Origin: an uncultured Bacilli bacterium
GTDB taxonomy: Bacteria; Bacillota_I; Bacilli_A; RF39; UBA660
DNA: 64,000 nucleotides
Direction of reading: 5' to 3'
Assembly: GCA_934101645.1 (NCBI GenBank)
Contig: CAKORX010000006.1
Location: 30,894 to 94,893, forward strand
Position numbers and translations under genes: made by a program. Position 1 is the stretch's first letter. Each line of letters starts with the position of its first letter. Shown here piece by piece: positions 16,139-23,734 of the stretch. The notes under the pieces were generated by a model that saw only the letters and a program-made list of their open reading frames with translations, had not been told where the DNA came from and ran no database searches.

Positions 16139-17233
16139 ATGAAACAAGTAGATTTAGTTAAGGTAGGCAATTTTATTACCAAGTTAAGAAAAGAAAACGG
16201 GTTAACTCAAGAAGAACTAGCAAATAAATTAATGATTTCTGACAAAGCAGTTAGTAAGTGGGAAGGTGGAAAAAATTTACCGGATATTGAGTGTCAGAGA
16301 CAAATTTGCAAACTTTTTAATATTTCTTTAGAAGAGTTACATAATGGCGAAAGGGATATAAATAAAAGAACAAAAACAAAAAGGTTATTTAAAGAAAATA
16401 CGATATTTAAAATTTTAATTATTTGTTTATTCCCTTTATTTGTATTTTTATTTGTTTTTTTAATAATTAATTATAGGGCCATAAAAATATATTATTCAAG
16501 AGATAATAGAAATAACTCAAAAGAAAGTTTGAATGCAGATTTTTTAATTATTAAAAATAGAAAGCAGTTACTTTTGATGTTTGATCATATTACTCCAATT
16601 AATGATGTAATAAATGACTCTGATTTAGTAACATTAAATATTTATTCTGAAGATAAACTAATTAGTACAACAAACGATTTAAACGATAAATCACTTCTTT
16701 TTAAAAATAGAAAAATTAATATTAATAAATTAAAGATTGAAGTTGTAGTTACTACAATTGATGATACTGTTAAAACTTTTGTGTCGGAACCTATTTTGCA
16801 TAAATTAAACTATTATAAAGCAAGTGATGATTATATTAATAGTATGCTTATTAATAAAAAAACTGAAGTTTTATCACAAGCTGACATAGTAAAATTACTT
16901 GAAAATGCAGATTATAGTAAAATTGATGATGAAACTTATGAAAAAATAATAAAAGAAAATGATAGTTGTTTAAAAATAAAATATAATTTAAGTATTAATA
17001 AGGTTGATATAGTATATGTTTTTAACAATTATGTCACAAAAATTAAGGGCGATTATGAAACAGAAAATATAAGTTCAGTTGTTTATAATAAAGATAATTT
17101 AAATAATGTTGTCGAAAAATATTATTTTAACTATAAAACAAAAGCAAAAAATTGTATTATCGGAGAGTGTGCAACTCTTGAAAGTGTCAGTAAAGACGTA
17201 GCTAAATACATAACTCTACCTCAAGTAGAGTGA
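16139..17233 (+). CDS. XRE-family regulator with membrane anchor and large external domain
   Basis: 364 residues. An N-terminal helix-turn-helix (LTQEELANKLMISDKAVSKWEGGKNLPD) is followed by a membrane helix at about 96-118 and some 240 external residues. It has the same architecture as the regulator at 12527 but a longer sensor region. No clear ribosome site precedes the ATG. It stands directly upstream of a secreted protein that it may control (inference). Two exclusive RNA hairpins overlap its stop codon. Confidence 0.82.
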   Translation: MKQVDLVKVGNFITKLRKENGLTQEELANKLMISDKAVSKWEGGKNLPDIECQRQICKLFNISLEELHNGERDINKRTKTKRLFKENTIFKILIICLFPLFVFLFVFLIINYRAIKIYYSRDNRNNSKESLNADFLIIKNRKQLLLMFDHITPINDVINDSDLVTLNIYSEDKLISTTNDLNDKSLLFKNRKININKLKIEVVVTTIDDTVKTFVSEPILHKLNYYKASDDYINSMLINKKTEVLSQADIVKLLENADYSKIDDETYEKIIKENDSCLKIKYNLSINKVDIVYVFNNYVTKIKGDYETENISSVVYNKDNLNNVVEKYYFNYKTKAKNCIIGECATLESVSKDVAKYITLPQVE

Positions 17234-17243
17234 CATTCTACTT
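17213..17243 (+). promoter_or_regulatory. Two mutually exclusive RNA hairpins at a stop codon
   Basis: Segment 1 (ACTCTAC, 17213-17219) pairs with segment 2 (GTAGAGT, 17225-17231), while segment 2 as AAGTAGA (17223-17229) can instead pair with segment 3 (TCTACTT, 17237-17243). The TGA of the XRE gene (17231-17233) lies inside, so a terminating ribosome could decide which hairpin forms before the secreted-protein gene is read. Confidence 0.35.
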
Positions 17244-17300
17244 TATCTCGGTTGCCAAAATATGCCAAAATGCGTTATGATTTTCTCGAAAGGAGGGCAA

Positions 17301-18167
17301 TTGAGAAGTAAGATAGTAAAAGTTATGTTTTTCTTTCTACTATTAATACCAATTTTGGTAAAAGCAGAAAACCAAGATATTTCTGAAGTACCTCATTATG
17401 TAAACGCATTAGGAACAAAAATTAGAATTACAGATTGTGAAAAAATAATTGCGGTTTATGATGAAGATTATATGGAAATGATGACTGAAGAAGATTACGA
17501 AAGATTTAGAAATAAAAAAATCGATTTAAATAATCTCGTTCAAAGCAAAGCATATATTAAAACAACTATCAATCATATAACTGATGAGGTAAGCCATACT
17601 CAAGTTAGTGAAGCAGAATATAATAATTATAGTCCAGAAAATGATAGCATTGAAGTTTATTTAGAAACGGAATATAAACATTTGACTTTAACAGGTTCTG
17701 CTTATGGTGATGGTTATGGCGATGTTACTTTAGGAGTAGTATGGAAAGCAATACCAGTTCGAAGATCTTTTGATATTTTAGCAGTAAGATATGTTGGAAT
17801 TGAAAGCATTAATGGAACACAAACTGGAAAACAAGTTTACAAAATAAATGGTGAACTTGGTTATGTAGACTATGGTTGGAATGGTACTAATATCAATAGA
17901 AAAGATAATGGCTTTGGCATATCTATGAATCTTATTAATTCTGCGGATGTTGACTATTTCCGTATGTATATAGATTCTGAAATTAAATTTACAGGCCAAG
18001 GTCCTACAATATATGGAACATACCAACATGCAATCAAAAATGTTACCTTAGCTGCATCTAAAAACTATATATTCACTTCCGGCGGTTTAGGTGGCGTTAT
18101 TGATTATCAAAGTAGTTTTCAAGAAAAATATGATGATATGCAAGGTTTAGCAATATATTTTTATTAA
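17301..18167 (+). CDS. Secreted protein of unknown function, TTG start
   Basis: About 288 residues from a TTG at 17301, placed 4 bases after a strong AAAGGAGG (17289-17296); the first ATG (17325) is too far away and would remove the charged start of the signal peptide. The signal peptide runs through MFFFLLLIPILVKA, with likely cleavage before ENQ. The mature protein is Tyr- and Gly-rich with beta-strand patterns and no Cys-based or catalytic motif that I recognise. Probably an extracellular beta-sandwich protein. It follows the transmembrane XRE regulator and may be its target. Confidence 0.7.
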   Translation: MRSKIVKVMFFFLLLIPILVKAENQDISEVPHYVNALGTKIRITDCEKIIAVYDEDYMEMMTEEDYERFRNKKIDLNNLVQSKAYIKTTINHITDEVSHTQVSEAEYNNYSPENDSIEVYLETEYKHLTLTGSAYGDGYGDVTLGVVWKAIPVRRSFDILAVRYVGIESINGTQTGKQVYKINGELGYVDYGWNGTNINRKDNGFGISMNLINSADVDYFRMYIDSEIKFTGQGPTIYGTYQHAIKNVTLAASKNYIFTSGGLGGVIDYQSSFQEKYDDMQGLAIYFY

Positions 18168-18290
18168 TATAAAAGAAAAAGTGAAGCAAAAAATAGCAAG
18201 AAAAAAGAGTAAAACAAAGAAATAGCATAAAAAAAGAAAAAAGTGAAATACAATGATAGCATATTATTTAGTACAAAACTATATTACTTT
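18168..18290. other. Purine-rich intergenic stretch
   Basis: The + strand is almost pure A/G in places, with loosely repeated AATAGCA/GATAGCAT and GTGAA units. No reading frame is evident. It lies between the secreted protein and a long hairpin. Confidence 0.4.
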
Positions 18291-18292
18291 AT

Positions 18293-18371
18293 GATATTAA
18301 TGAAAATGGCAATAAATAAAAAAATATAAGAATAAATTACCAAAACACAAATTGCCATTTTCATATAATAT
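18293..18371. repeat. Long imperfect inverted repeat (about 20-bp arms)
   Basis: TGAAAATGGCAAT (18301-18313) and ATTGCCATTTTCA (18351-18363) are exact inverted copies; the stem extends outward through GATATTA/TAATATC with one bulged base. The loop is 37 bases. Downstream is A-rich, not T-rich, so it is not a simple terminator for the + strand; on the minus strand it is also not followed by a clear T run. A small MITE-like element or structured RNA is possible. Confidence 0.5.
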
Positions 18372-18410
18372 CGTTTCAAAAAAAAAAATTAAAAAAACAG
18401 TCAAAATTGA

Positions 18411-18439
18411 TTGACATATTAGGATTTATTTACTATAAT
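18411..18439 (+). promoter_or_regulatory. Consensus promoter of tRNA-Asn
   Basis: Perfect TTGACA and TATAAT with a 17-base spacer, 19 bases before the tRNA. Confidence 0.85.
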
Positions 18440-18458
18440 TTATCTTGTATTGATAAGT

Positions 18459-18534
18459 GCCCAATTAGCTCAGTCGGTAGAGCGCACGGCTGTTAACCGT
18501 TAGGTCGTAGGTTCGAGTCCTACATTGGGCGCCA
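18459..18534 (+). tRNA. tRNA-Asn (anticodon GTT)
   Basis: Acceptor GCCCAAT pairs with ATTGGGC; discriminator G and CCA are encoded. D arm GCTC/GAGC, anticodon loop CTGTTAA with anticodon at 18492-18494, T loop GTTCGAG. Confidence 0.97.
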
Positions 18535-18568
18535 TTTTTTTTTGCGTATTTATATTAAAAGTATACAA

Positions 18569-18592
18569 CGGTACCGTAAGGTGCCTTTTTTA
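18569..18592 (+). terminator. Terminator after tRNA-Asn
   Basis: GGTACC and GGTGCC form a 6-bp stem (one T-G) with loop GTAA and six T. Confidence 0.8.
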
Positions 18593-18643
18593 TTGAAATT
18601 TTAATTAAATTATTTTATACTAATTAAGAAAGGTTGATAATAT

Positions 18644-19561
18644 ATGAATGAGAAAATAAGTATGATTGAACGCTATGGAGAAGATTTGACAAAGAAGACT
18701 TATATAACTGATCCTGCCATAGCAAGAGATAATGAAATCAAAGAATGTATGCTTATTTTATTAACACCAGAAAAAAGTGCTTTGTTAGTTGGTAAAGCAG
18801 GTATAGGTAAAACTGCCATAGTCGAGGGTATTGCATATCGTATTCAAAATAATTTAGTTCCTGATGCTTTAAAGGGCTGGGTTATTATTAAAATAAATAT
18901 CACAAGTTTAATTGGAGAAACTCAAAGCGAAGGACAGACAGAAAATCGTATGGATTTATTAATGCAAGAGTTATCTCAGAGAACTAAAACTATATTATTT
19001 ATTGATGAAACACATTTACTTGTTAATAGACAAGGAGGACTAGATTTTGCAAATATGTTAAAATCTGGACTTGACCGTGGTACAATCAAAATGATTGGAG
19101 CAACTACAACCGAAGAATACGAAACATATATCTTAAGAGATAGAGCCTTTTTAAGACGTTTTCAAAAAGTTGATGTATTAGAGGCTTCACAGGATGATTG
19201 TGTAAAAATATTAATGGGTACTTATCCAAAACTAGAGAAACAAATTGGTGTAAAACTAAATTATACACCATTTATTATAGAGAAAATAATGCGTTTTATA
19301 GTTGAAATGACTGATGAATACAAAAGAATTTATGAAATTTCAAATAGATATCCTGATATTTGTTTAACAATTATAGCTAATGCATTTACTTATGCGTTAT
19401 ATGATAATAGTAGTGTAGTAACTATAAAACATTTTTACAAAGCAATATGCAATGCAAAAAGTATTTATCCAGATGCGCTAGTAAGAGAAAAACAAAGATT
19501 TATAACTTTATTTAGCGATATGTTAAAAAATGAAAATGTTGATTTAAACGATATTAAATAG
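18644..19561 (+). CDS. Stand-alone AAA+ ATPase resembling the first ClpA/B ATPase domain
   Basis: 305 residues. The Walker A motif is GKAGIGKT, Walker B is ILFIDE with a following THLL, and the IGATTTEEYETYI and R-D-x-A-F-L-R-R-F-Q sensor and arginine-finger blocks are those of ClpA/ClpB/ClpC domain 1. The N-domain, middle domain and second ATPase ring of Clp proteins are all absent, and no ClpP-binding loop can be seen. It is therefore a single-ring relative of unknown partner, perhaps an unfoldase or adaptor-type switch. Ribosome site GAAAGG. It precedes secE-nusG, from which it is separated by a promoter. Confidence 0.8.
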   Translation: MNEKISMIERYGEDLTKKTYITDPAIARDNEIKECMLILLTPEKSALLVGKAGIGKTAIVEGIAYRIQNNLVPDALKGWVIIKINITSLIGETQSEGQTENRMDLLMQELSQRTKTILFIDETHLLVNRQGGLDFANMLKSGLDRGTIKMIGATTTEEYETYILRDRAFLRRFQKVDVLEASQDDCVKILMGTYPKLEKQIGVKLNYTPFIIEKIMRFIVEMTDEYKRIYEISNRYPDICLTIIANAFTYALYDNSSVVTIKHFYKAICNAKSIYPDALVREKQRFITLFSDMLKNENVDLNDIK

Positions 19562-19569
19562 TATTTTTC

Positions 19570-19598
19570 TTGATTTTTATTAAAAAGTATTGTATATT
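19570..19598 (+). promoter_or_regulatory. Promoter of secE-nusG
   Basis: TTGATT and TATATT with an exact 17-base spacer, 40 bases before the secE start. The predicted transcript starts at about the following hairpin. Confidence 0.6.
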
Positions 19599-19605
19599 AT
19601 AAATG

Positions 19606-19627
19606 AACACGAAAAAGTGTTTTTTTA
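19606..19627 (+). terminator. Terminator-like hairpin in the secE leader
   Basis: AACAC and GTGTT form a 5-bp stem with a 6-base loop followed by seven T. It would end transcripts coming from the ATPase gene; because it lies at the start of the secE transcript it could also act on that RNA. Confidence 0.6.
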
Positions 19628-19638
19628 TTGGAGGAAAA

Positions 19639-19887
19639 ATGACAAAAGATAGTGAAAAAACCAAAGAAATTAAGCAAACAAAAAAAGTAACTAAAAAAAG
19701 TAAACCAAAAGTAAAAAAAGAGAGTTATTTAAAAGGCGTAAGAAAGGAAATGAAACTTGTTAAATGGCCAACATTTAAAGAAGTTATTAAGTACACTATT
19801 GCTACAGTTGTAATGTGTCTTATTGTATGTGGTTTCTTTTTACTTTTAAATTTATTATTATCATTAATAAAAGGATGGTTGGTGTAG
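19639..19887 (+). CDS. secE: Preprotein translocase subunit SecE
   Basis: 82 residues from the ATG at 19639, 5 bases after GGAGG; an earlier in-frame ATG inside the leader hairpin is not supported. A Lys-rich N-terminus is followed by the family block GVRKEMKLVKWPTFKEVIKYT and one membrane helix at the C-terminus, as in single-helix SecE. SecE clamps the SecY channel. It is followed by nusG 4 bases later, the classical gene pair. Confidence 0.93.
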   Translation: MTKDSEKTKEIKQTKKVTKKSKPKVKKESYLKGVRKEMKLVKWPTFKEVIKYTIATVVMCLIVCGFFLLLNLLLSLIKGWLV

Positions 19888-19891
19888 TATT

Positions 19892-20434
19892 ATGGAAGAA
19901 AATCAAAAATTATGGTATGTAGTTAATACATATTCAGGTCATGAACTTTCAGTTAAAGAAAAACTTGAAATGCGTACAGAAAGCATGGGAATGCAGGATT
20001 ATATTTTTAGAGTAATTATTCCTGAAACAACTGAGGTTGAAGTAAAAGATGGAGTAAAAAAAGAAAAAGTTAAGAAAATGTTTCCTGGATATGTTTTAGT
20101 CGAAATGATAATGACAGATGAAGCATGGTATATTGTTCGTAATACTCCGGGAGTTACAGGATTTATTGGCTCTAGTGGTAAAGGTGCTAAACCAACTCCA
20201 TTATTACCTCAAGAAATAGATAGAATACTTGCCTCAATGGGAATGAGTAGAGTAAATGTCGATGCTGAAATGAAAGTTGGCGATAATGTTAATATTATTG
20301 ATGGACCATTTAAGGGAATGAATGGAAAAATTGATAGCATTGATGCTGAAAATAATCGTTTAACTATAATTATTGACTTATTTGGTCAAGAAACATCCGT
20401 AGATGTAGAAAACTATCAAGTTAGTAAATACTAA
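19892..20434 (+). CDS. nusG: Transcription termination/antitermination factor NusG
   Basis: 180 residues. The N-terminal NGN domain starts WYVVNTYSGHE and contains MFPGYVLVEM and WYIVRNTPGVTGFIG. The C-terminal KOW domain has VGDNVNIIDGPFKGMNGKI. NusG binds RNA polymerase and links it to Rho or the ribosome. The usual downstream rplK-rplA genes are missing; a mobile-element-disrupted region follows instead. Confidence 0.95.
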   Translation: MEENQKLWYVVNTYSGHELSVKEKLEMRTESMGMQDYIFRVIIPETTEVEVKDGVKKEKVKKMFPGYVLVEMIMTDEAWYIVRNTPGVTGFIGSSGKGAKPTPLLPQEIDRILASMGMSRVNVDAEMKVGDNVNIIDGPFKGMNGKIDSIDAENNRLTIIIDLFGQETSVDVENYQVSKY

Positions 20435-20466
20435 AAAAATTAATCGTTTGTGATTAATTTTTTTTC
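20434..20466. terminator. Bidirectional terminator after nusG
   Basis: AAAAAATTAATC and GATTAATTTTTT form a 12-bp stem with a 6-base loop and a T run. The stop codon of the convergent permease fragment lies in it. Confidence 0.85.
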
Positions 20467-20620
20467 TGTTAAAGAGACAATTAAATATAATAAATAGGAA
20501 AAGATAATTAATATAAATATTGACGACATTACTAGATCCAAATCAAAAACTTGTGTGCCATACATTATTAGATATCCAATACCTTTTTTACATGAAAGAA
20601 ATTCTCCAGTTATAACTCCA
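20440..20620 (-). pseudogene. ABC importer permease, C-terminal fragment (SsuC/TauC type), separated by element 1
   Basis: 59 codons in one open frame, starting GVITGEFLSCKKGIGYLIMYG and running to a stop at 20440. This is the conserved end of the binding-protein-dependent permease family (G-E-F...G-L-G-Y-L-I...D-L-V...). Its missing front half lies at 25887-26500 on the same strand. The halves join in frame through the shared bases TGG to give LTLIG-VITGEFL and a 264-aa permease. The fragment has no start codon of its own, so it is silent while the element is present. Confidence 0.88.
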
Positions 20621-20640
20621 TCATAACAGGTATGGGGAGA
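20618..20640. repeat. Left attachment site of element 1
   Basis: Core CCA followed by 11 bases and the arm ATGGGGAGA. Outside the core is the permease C-terminal coding sequence. Confidence 0.7.
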
Positions 20641-20928
20641 AATTCATAATAAAGTAGTATTTCAAAAATAAATAACTAATCTATGACAGTTATGCATATT
20701 GTAAATATGATGTAAAAGAGTAATATTGAGATTTTTGTATTTAGTTGCATAAATTATATTATTTAATTTAATTGTGTTATAGAAAATACTTTAAAAAGAC
20801 TAGGTTATGATTATGAAAAAATAATAAATATAGAAGTCGTTTTTTTATAAATAAACTATAAATATCTTGGAATAAAAAGAAAAACAAAAAATAAGTAAAT
20901 TTGAATATGAATTGGAGGTATCTAAATA
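20641..20928. other. Decayed left end of element 1
   Basis: No intact gene. One short open stretch on the + strand ends ...LKRLGYDYEKIINIEVVFL before a stop at about 20848, which looks like the tail of a lost gene. The rest is AT-rich with no recognisable feature. Confidence 0.4.
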
Positions 20929-21068
20929 ATGTATGTTGTTGATATAACAAGAGTTAATAAAAAAAGTATGATAGTGATATGTTGGTTGGTAAAATGATCA
21001 CTGTTACTAAAACAAAGACAATGAATTATTATGCTCTTGCTAACTTACAAATTACTATGGAATCTTAA
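20929..21068 (+). pseudogene. Small frameshifted gene in element 1
   Basis: A good ribosome site (GGAGGT) precedes ATG at 20929. The frame runs MYVVDITRVNKK and then breaks in a run of seven A. Adding one A gives an uninterrupted 46-codon product ending LANLQITMES. Either a disrupted gene or a sequencing/slippage site. Family unknown. Confidence 0.4.
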
Positions 21069-21089
21069 CTATTAGATAAAGAATTAAAT

Positions 21090-21266
21090 ATGGATTTATT
21101 TTTCTTAAAATCATTTATAAAGGATAATTATAACATTGATATTAAAGATGGATTAATAATACAAAGTATAAATGCTAATAAAGAAAATTGTGTGTTTGTT
21201 AAACAATTTATTTATAATAAAAATTCTTATTACTATATCTATCAGTTTTATAAAAATAGATTTTAA
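21090..21266 (+). CDS. Small hypothetical protein in element 1
   Basis: 58 residues (MDLFFLKSFIKDNYNID...), Tyr- and Asn-rich, ending at TAA 21264-21266. No clear ribosome site. It may be the remnant of a longer gene together with the preceding frameshifted one. Confidence 0.35.
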   Translation: MDLFFLKSFIKDNYNIDIKDGLIIQSINANKENCVFVKQFIYNKNSYYYIYQFYKNRF

Positions 21267-21302
21267 AAGTATGGTATAATATAAATTGAAGGTAGGTGTA
21301 AA

Positions 21303-21818
21303 ATGAAGAATACAATCATTAAGTCAGTATTAGCAGTTGTGTTCGGAATAGCTATAGGTATATTTTCAAAATGGGGAGATGTTATACCTGGTGATAATTT
21401 AATAAAATATTTTGGATGGATATCTACTGGTGTTATTATTTGGTTGGCAATAGGTTCATTTTTAATTATCAAGACTAAGAATAGAAAAGAATTTAGTATT
21501 GTTTATTCATTATTTATGATATCAATGCTGATATCGTATTATATTTTTTCTCTGGGGGTAGTTAAATACTTAGTTAAAAGAATAGTAATATTTTGGATTA
21601 TAATGTTTATTGGATCACTTATCTTAGAAAATATAATATATGATAAAAAAAATACTAATTTGTTTAGAATATTATTTATTCTAGCTTCAATAATATTTTT
21701 GATATATGATGCCATAGAAATAAATGGAATTAATCTAATAGCTATTATTCCTGAGGTATTAATGGTTGTATATGTTTTAATTATTATTAGCAAAAGCATA
21801 AAGAAATCTAAAAATTAA
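21303..21818 (+). CDS. Multi-pass membrane protein, element 1 cargo
   Basis: 171 residues with five to six membrane helices and short loops, ending in a Lys-rich cytoplasmic tail. GAAGGTAGGTG is the ribosome site and TATAAT occurs about 30 bases upstream. No transporter or enzyme signature is visible. It precedes the superoxide reductase gene by 50 bases and may be co-transcribed. Confidence 0.65.
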   Translation: MKNTIIKSVLAVVFGIAIGIFSKWGDVIPGDNLIKYFGWISTGVIIWLAIGSFLIIKTKNRKEFSIVYSLFMISMLISYYIFSLGVVKYLVKRIVIFWIIMFIGSLILENIIYDKKNTNLFRILFILASIIFLIYDAIEINGINLIAIIPEVLMVVYVLIIISKSIKKSKN

Positions 21819-21868
21819 ATAACAATTATTTAGTTAAATTATAAATTTGTTATAGAAGGAGGAAACAA

Positions 21869-22249
21869 ATGAAAAATCAATTAATAATTAAAAAATGTCA
21901 AAAATGTGGTGCATTGGTTGAGGTAATCAATGACTGTAACTGTAACGAGTGTGGAATAGCTTGCTGTGGAGAACCTATGATTAAGTTAATTCCAAATAGT
22001 GTTGATGCATCGTTTGAAAAACACATTCCAACTTTTGAACATAGAGGTGATGAAATACTTGTAAAAGTAAATCATGTTATGGAAAAAGAACATTTTATTG
22101 AATGGATTGCACTGGTTAATGATAAAGATATTTGCAAAGTTAGATTATTACCAGAGCAAAATGCAGAATGTAAATTTAAATATATAAAGGGATCAAAATT
22201 ATATGCATATTGTAATAAGCATGGACTTTGGTCTTGTGATGTAGAATAA
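21869..22249 (+). CDS. Desulfoferrodoxin (superoxide reductase)
   Basis: 126 residues, the usual length for a two-domain desulfoferrodoxin. The N-terminal domain has a Cys-x2-Cys (CQKC) and a later Cys-Cys pair (ACCGEP) for the rubredoxin-like iron. The catalytic domain has E-K-H-I-P, H-x5-H (NHVMEKEH) and Cys-x2-His (YCNKH), giving the His4-Cys iron site with the conserved Glu. Four further Cys in NDCNCNEC are extra. It reduces superoxide to peroxide in the cytoplasm of anaerobes without making oxygen. AGAAGGAGG is a strong ribosome site. As cargo of a mobile element it would give oxygen tolerance. Confidence 0.92.
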   Translation: MKNQLIIKKCQKCGALVEVINDCNCNECGIACCGEPMIKLIPNSVDASFEKHIPTFEHRGDEILVKVNHVMEKEHFIEWIALVNDKDICKVRLLPEQNAECKFKYIKGSKLYAYCNKHGLWSCDVE

Positions 22250-22276
22250 TAGTTATTTGTATTATAATTGTTAAAA

Positions 22277-22299
22277 GTCTTTGACAAGGTTCCAAAGAC
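22277..22299. promoter_or_regulatory. Operator-like dyad over a -35 box
   Basis: GTCTTTG (22277-22283) and CAAAGAC (22293-22299) are exact inverted copies; the perfect -35 TTGACA (22281-22286) is embedded. Likely operator of the XRE repressor encoded 58 bases downstream. Confidence 0.5.
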
Positions 22300-22317
22300 A
22301 TTTGGTAGAAATTTACT

Positions 22318-22341
22318 ACTAACATATATATAATTGTTAGT
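22318..22341. promoter_or_regulatory. Second dyad before the XRE gene
   Basis: ACTAACA and TGTTAGT, exact inverted copies 10 bases apart, just before the AAAGGAGG ribosome site. It could be a second operator or an mRNA hairpin. Confidence 0.4.
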
Positions 22342-22357
22342 GAAAGGAGGAACAAGA

Positions 22358-22918
22358 ATGAAGTTAGGAGATAATATTTTCAAACTAAGAAAAGATTGCA
22401 AACTTTCACAAGAACAATTAGCAGAAAAAGTTGATGTTACTAGACAAACAATATCAAATTGGGAGCTTGGTGAAACTTCTCCAAATCCTGAACAGTTAAA
22501 ATTATTATCTAAAGCACTTAATGTTAGTATTGATGAATTATTAAATAATGACATTAAACAAGTATTAGTAGAAAAAGTAAATAATACTGAAAAACTTGCT
22601 GAAATAATAATTAAAATACTAAAAGTCTTGGGAATTATTTTTGTTGTCGGTTTTGCTATTACTATTTTCATAAATATTATGTTTGGTGCTAAAAAAGACT
22701 CTATGACTATAAAAGAAAATCAAACTGTTCTTCTTAATTGTCAACTGAATAGTGAAAAGTATACTTATCTAATAGAATATGATAAAGATGATAATATTAT
22801 TGATGCAAGCGGTAGTGATTATATTATAAATGTTGTTAAAGATAAACAGTTTAACAAAGCTAAGATATTAGTAAAATATATTGAATCATATTTTGAAGAT
22901 AATGGTGGAAAATGTTAA
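22358..22918 (+). CDS. XRE-family regulator with membrane segment, element 1
   Basis: 186 residues from ATG 22358, 7 bases after GAAAGGAGG. The helix-turn-helix lies in LSQEQLAEKVDVTRQTISNWELGETSPNP. A membrane helix (about 90-110) separates it from a ~75-residue external or loosely folded domain. The two dyads just upstream suggest self-repression. It may control the element's stress or transfer genes. Followed by a terminator. Confidence 0.82.
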   Translation: MKLGDNIFKLRKDCKLSQEQLAEKVDVTRQTISNWELGETSPNPEQLKLLSKALNVSIDELLNNDIKQVLVEKVNNTEKLAEIIIKILKVLGIIFVVGFAITIFINIMFGAKKDSMTIKENQTVLLNCQLNSEKYTYLIEYDKDDNIIDASGSDYIINVVKDKQFNKAKILVKYIESYFEDNGGKC

Positions 22919-22935
22919 TTAATAATATATTTATA

Positions 22936-22969
22936 AATAAGATCAATTTTATATTGGTCTTATTTTTCT
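22936..22969 (+). terminator. Terminator after the XRE gene
   Basis: AATAAGATCAAT and ATTGGTCTTATT form a 12-bp stem with one T-G pair, then TTTT. Confidence 0.8.
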
Positions 22970-23081
22970 AAAGTATTGACATTTAAAAAACGATTATATT
23001 AAAAACTTTTTTGAAATTGAAAAACTTATGATATAATTAATATGCAGGAAGTAAATCACATTTAATTTATTATTTGTGAGG

Positions 23082-23694
23082 ATGTATAATGAAGAAGAAA
23101 AAATAGTAATAATCACACTGTGTTTTATAGTAGGTTTTATATTTTTAGATTTTATAATCACCCTATCATTTAATAATAGTCCAATAATTATAATTAGAGA
23201 TTATTATAATGGTGGTTCTACCATTTACAAAGATAAAGGAATATTTACAAATACTTATAAATGTTCTGATAGTAAAACTAAAACAGTTTTAAAAACAACT
23301 AAATATAGCTGCCCTATGATAGTAAGGAAGAAGATAAAAAAGAAGCAATAACAATTACATTTGATACTAAAGGTGGAAGTAAAATAGAATAAATAACGAT
23401 ACTGAGCTTACACTCTCAAAAGAACCTATAAGAGATGGTTAGGTTTTTAAAGGTTTTATTGATAAAAATGAAACCCCAATTTATAACAAAGTATTACTTG
23501 CAGAAGATACAATTCTTCATGCAGTTTGGGAAAAAGTAGAAAACGAAAAAACTAGTTCTAAAACTGAAACATTAATACAAATAATAATTGGTACTCCAAT
23601 AAATAAAAAAGCAAAATTAATTAGTTCACAAATTAAAGAACGATTTAACACATTATTTAATATAGAAAGATATTATTGGGATAGATTCTTATAA
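23082..23694 (+). pseudogene. Broken exported protein with an InlB B-type repeat
   Basis: The front part (to 23351) encodes a membrane segment (IITLCFIVGFIFLDFIITL) and a short external region. Past its stop the other frames encode ITFDTKGGSKI, LSKEPIRDG, then VFKGFIDKNETPIY and LLAEDTILHAVWEK, which is the Listeria-Bacteroides (InlB B) repeat. One frameshift near 23392 and an in-frame TAG at about 23440 (where the family has an aromatic residue) interrupt it. A surface protein lost by mutation. Confidence 0.7.
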
Positions 23695-23734
23695 TATAAG
23701 TTTAAATAAATTAATTTTGGAAAGGAGGGAAGAA

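Noticed and set aside
20621..20928. tRNA or small RNA gene at the left end of element 1
   Set aside because: No cloverleaf or strong hairpin could be built; only decayed coding traces were found.
22072..22671. 199-codon minus-strand frame over the XRE gene
   Set aside because: It overlaps the desulfoferrodoxin and XRE genes antisense, with no ribosome site or recognisable motif.
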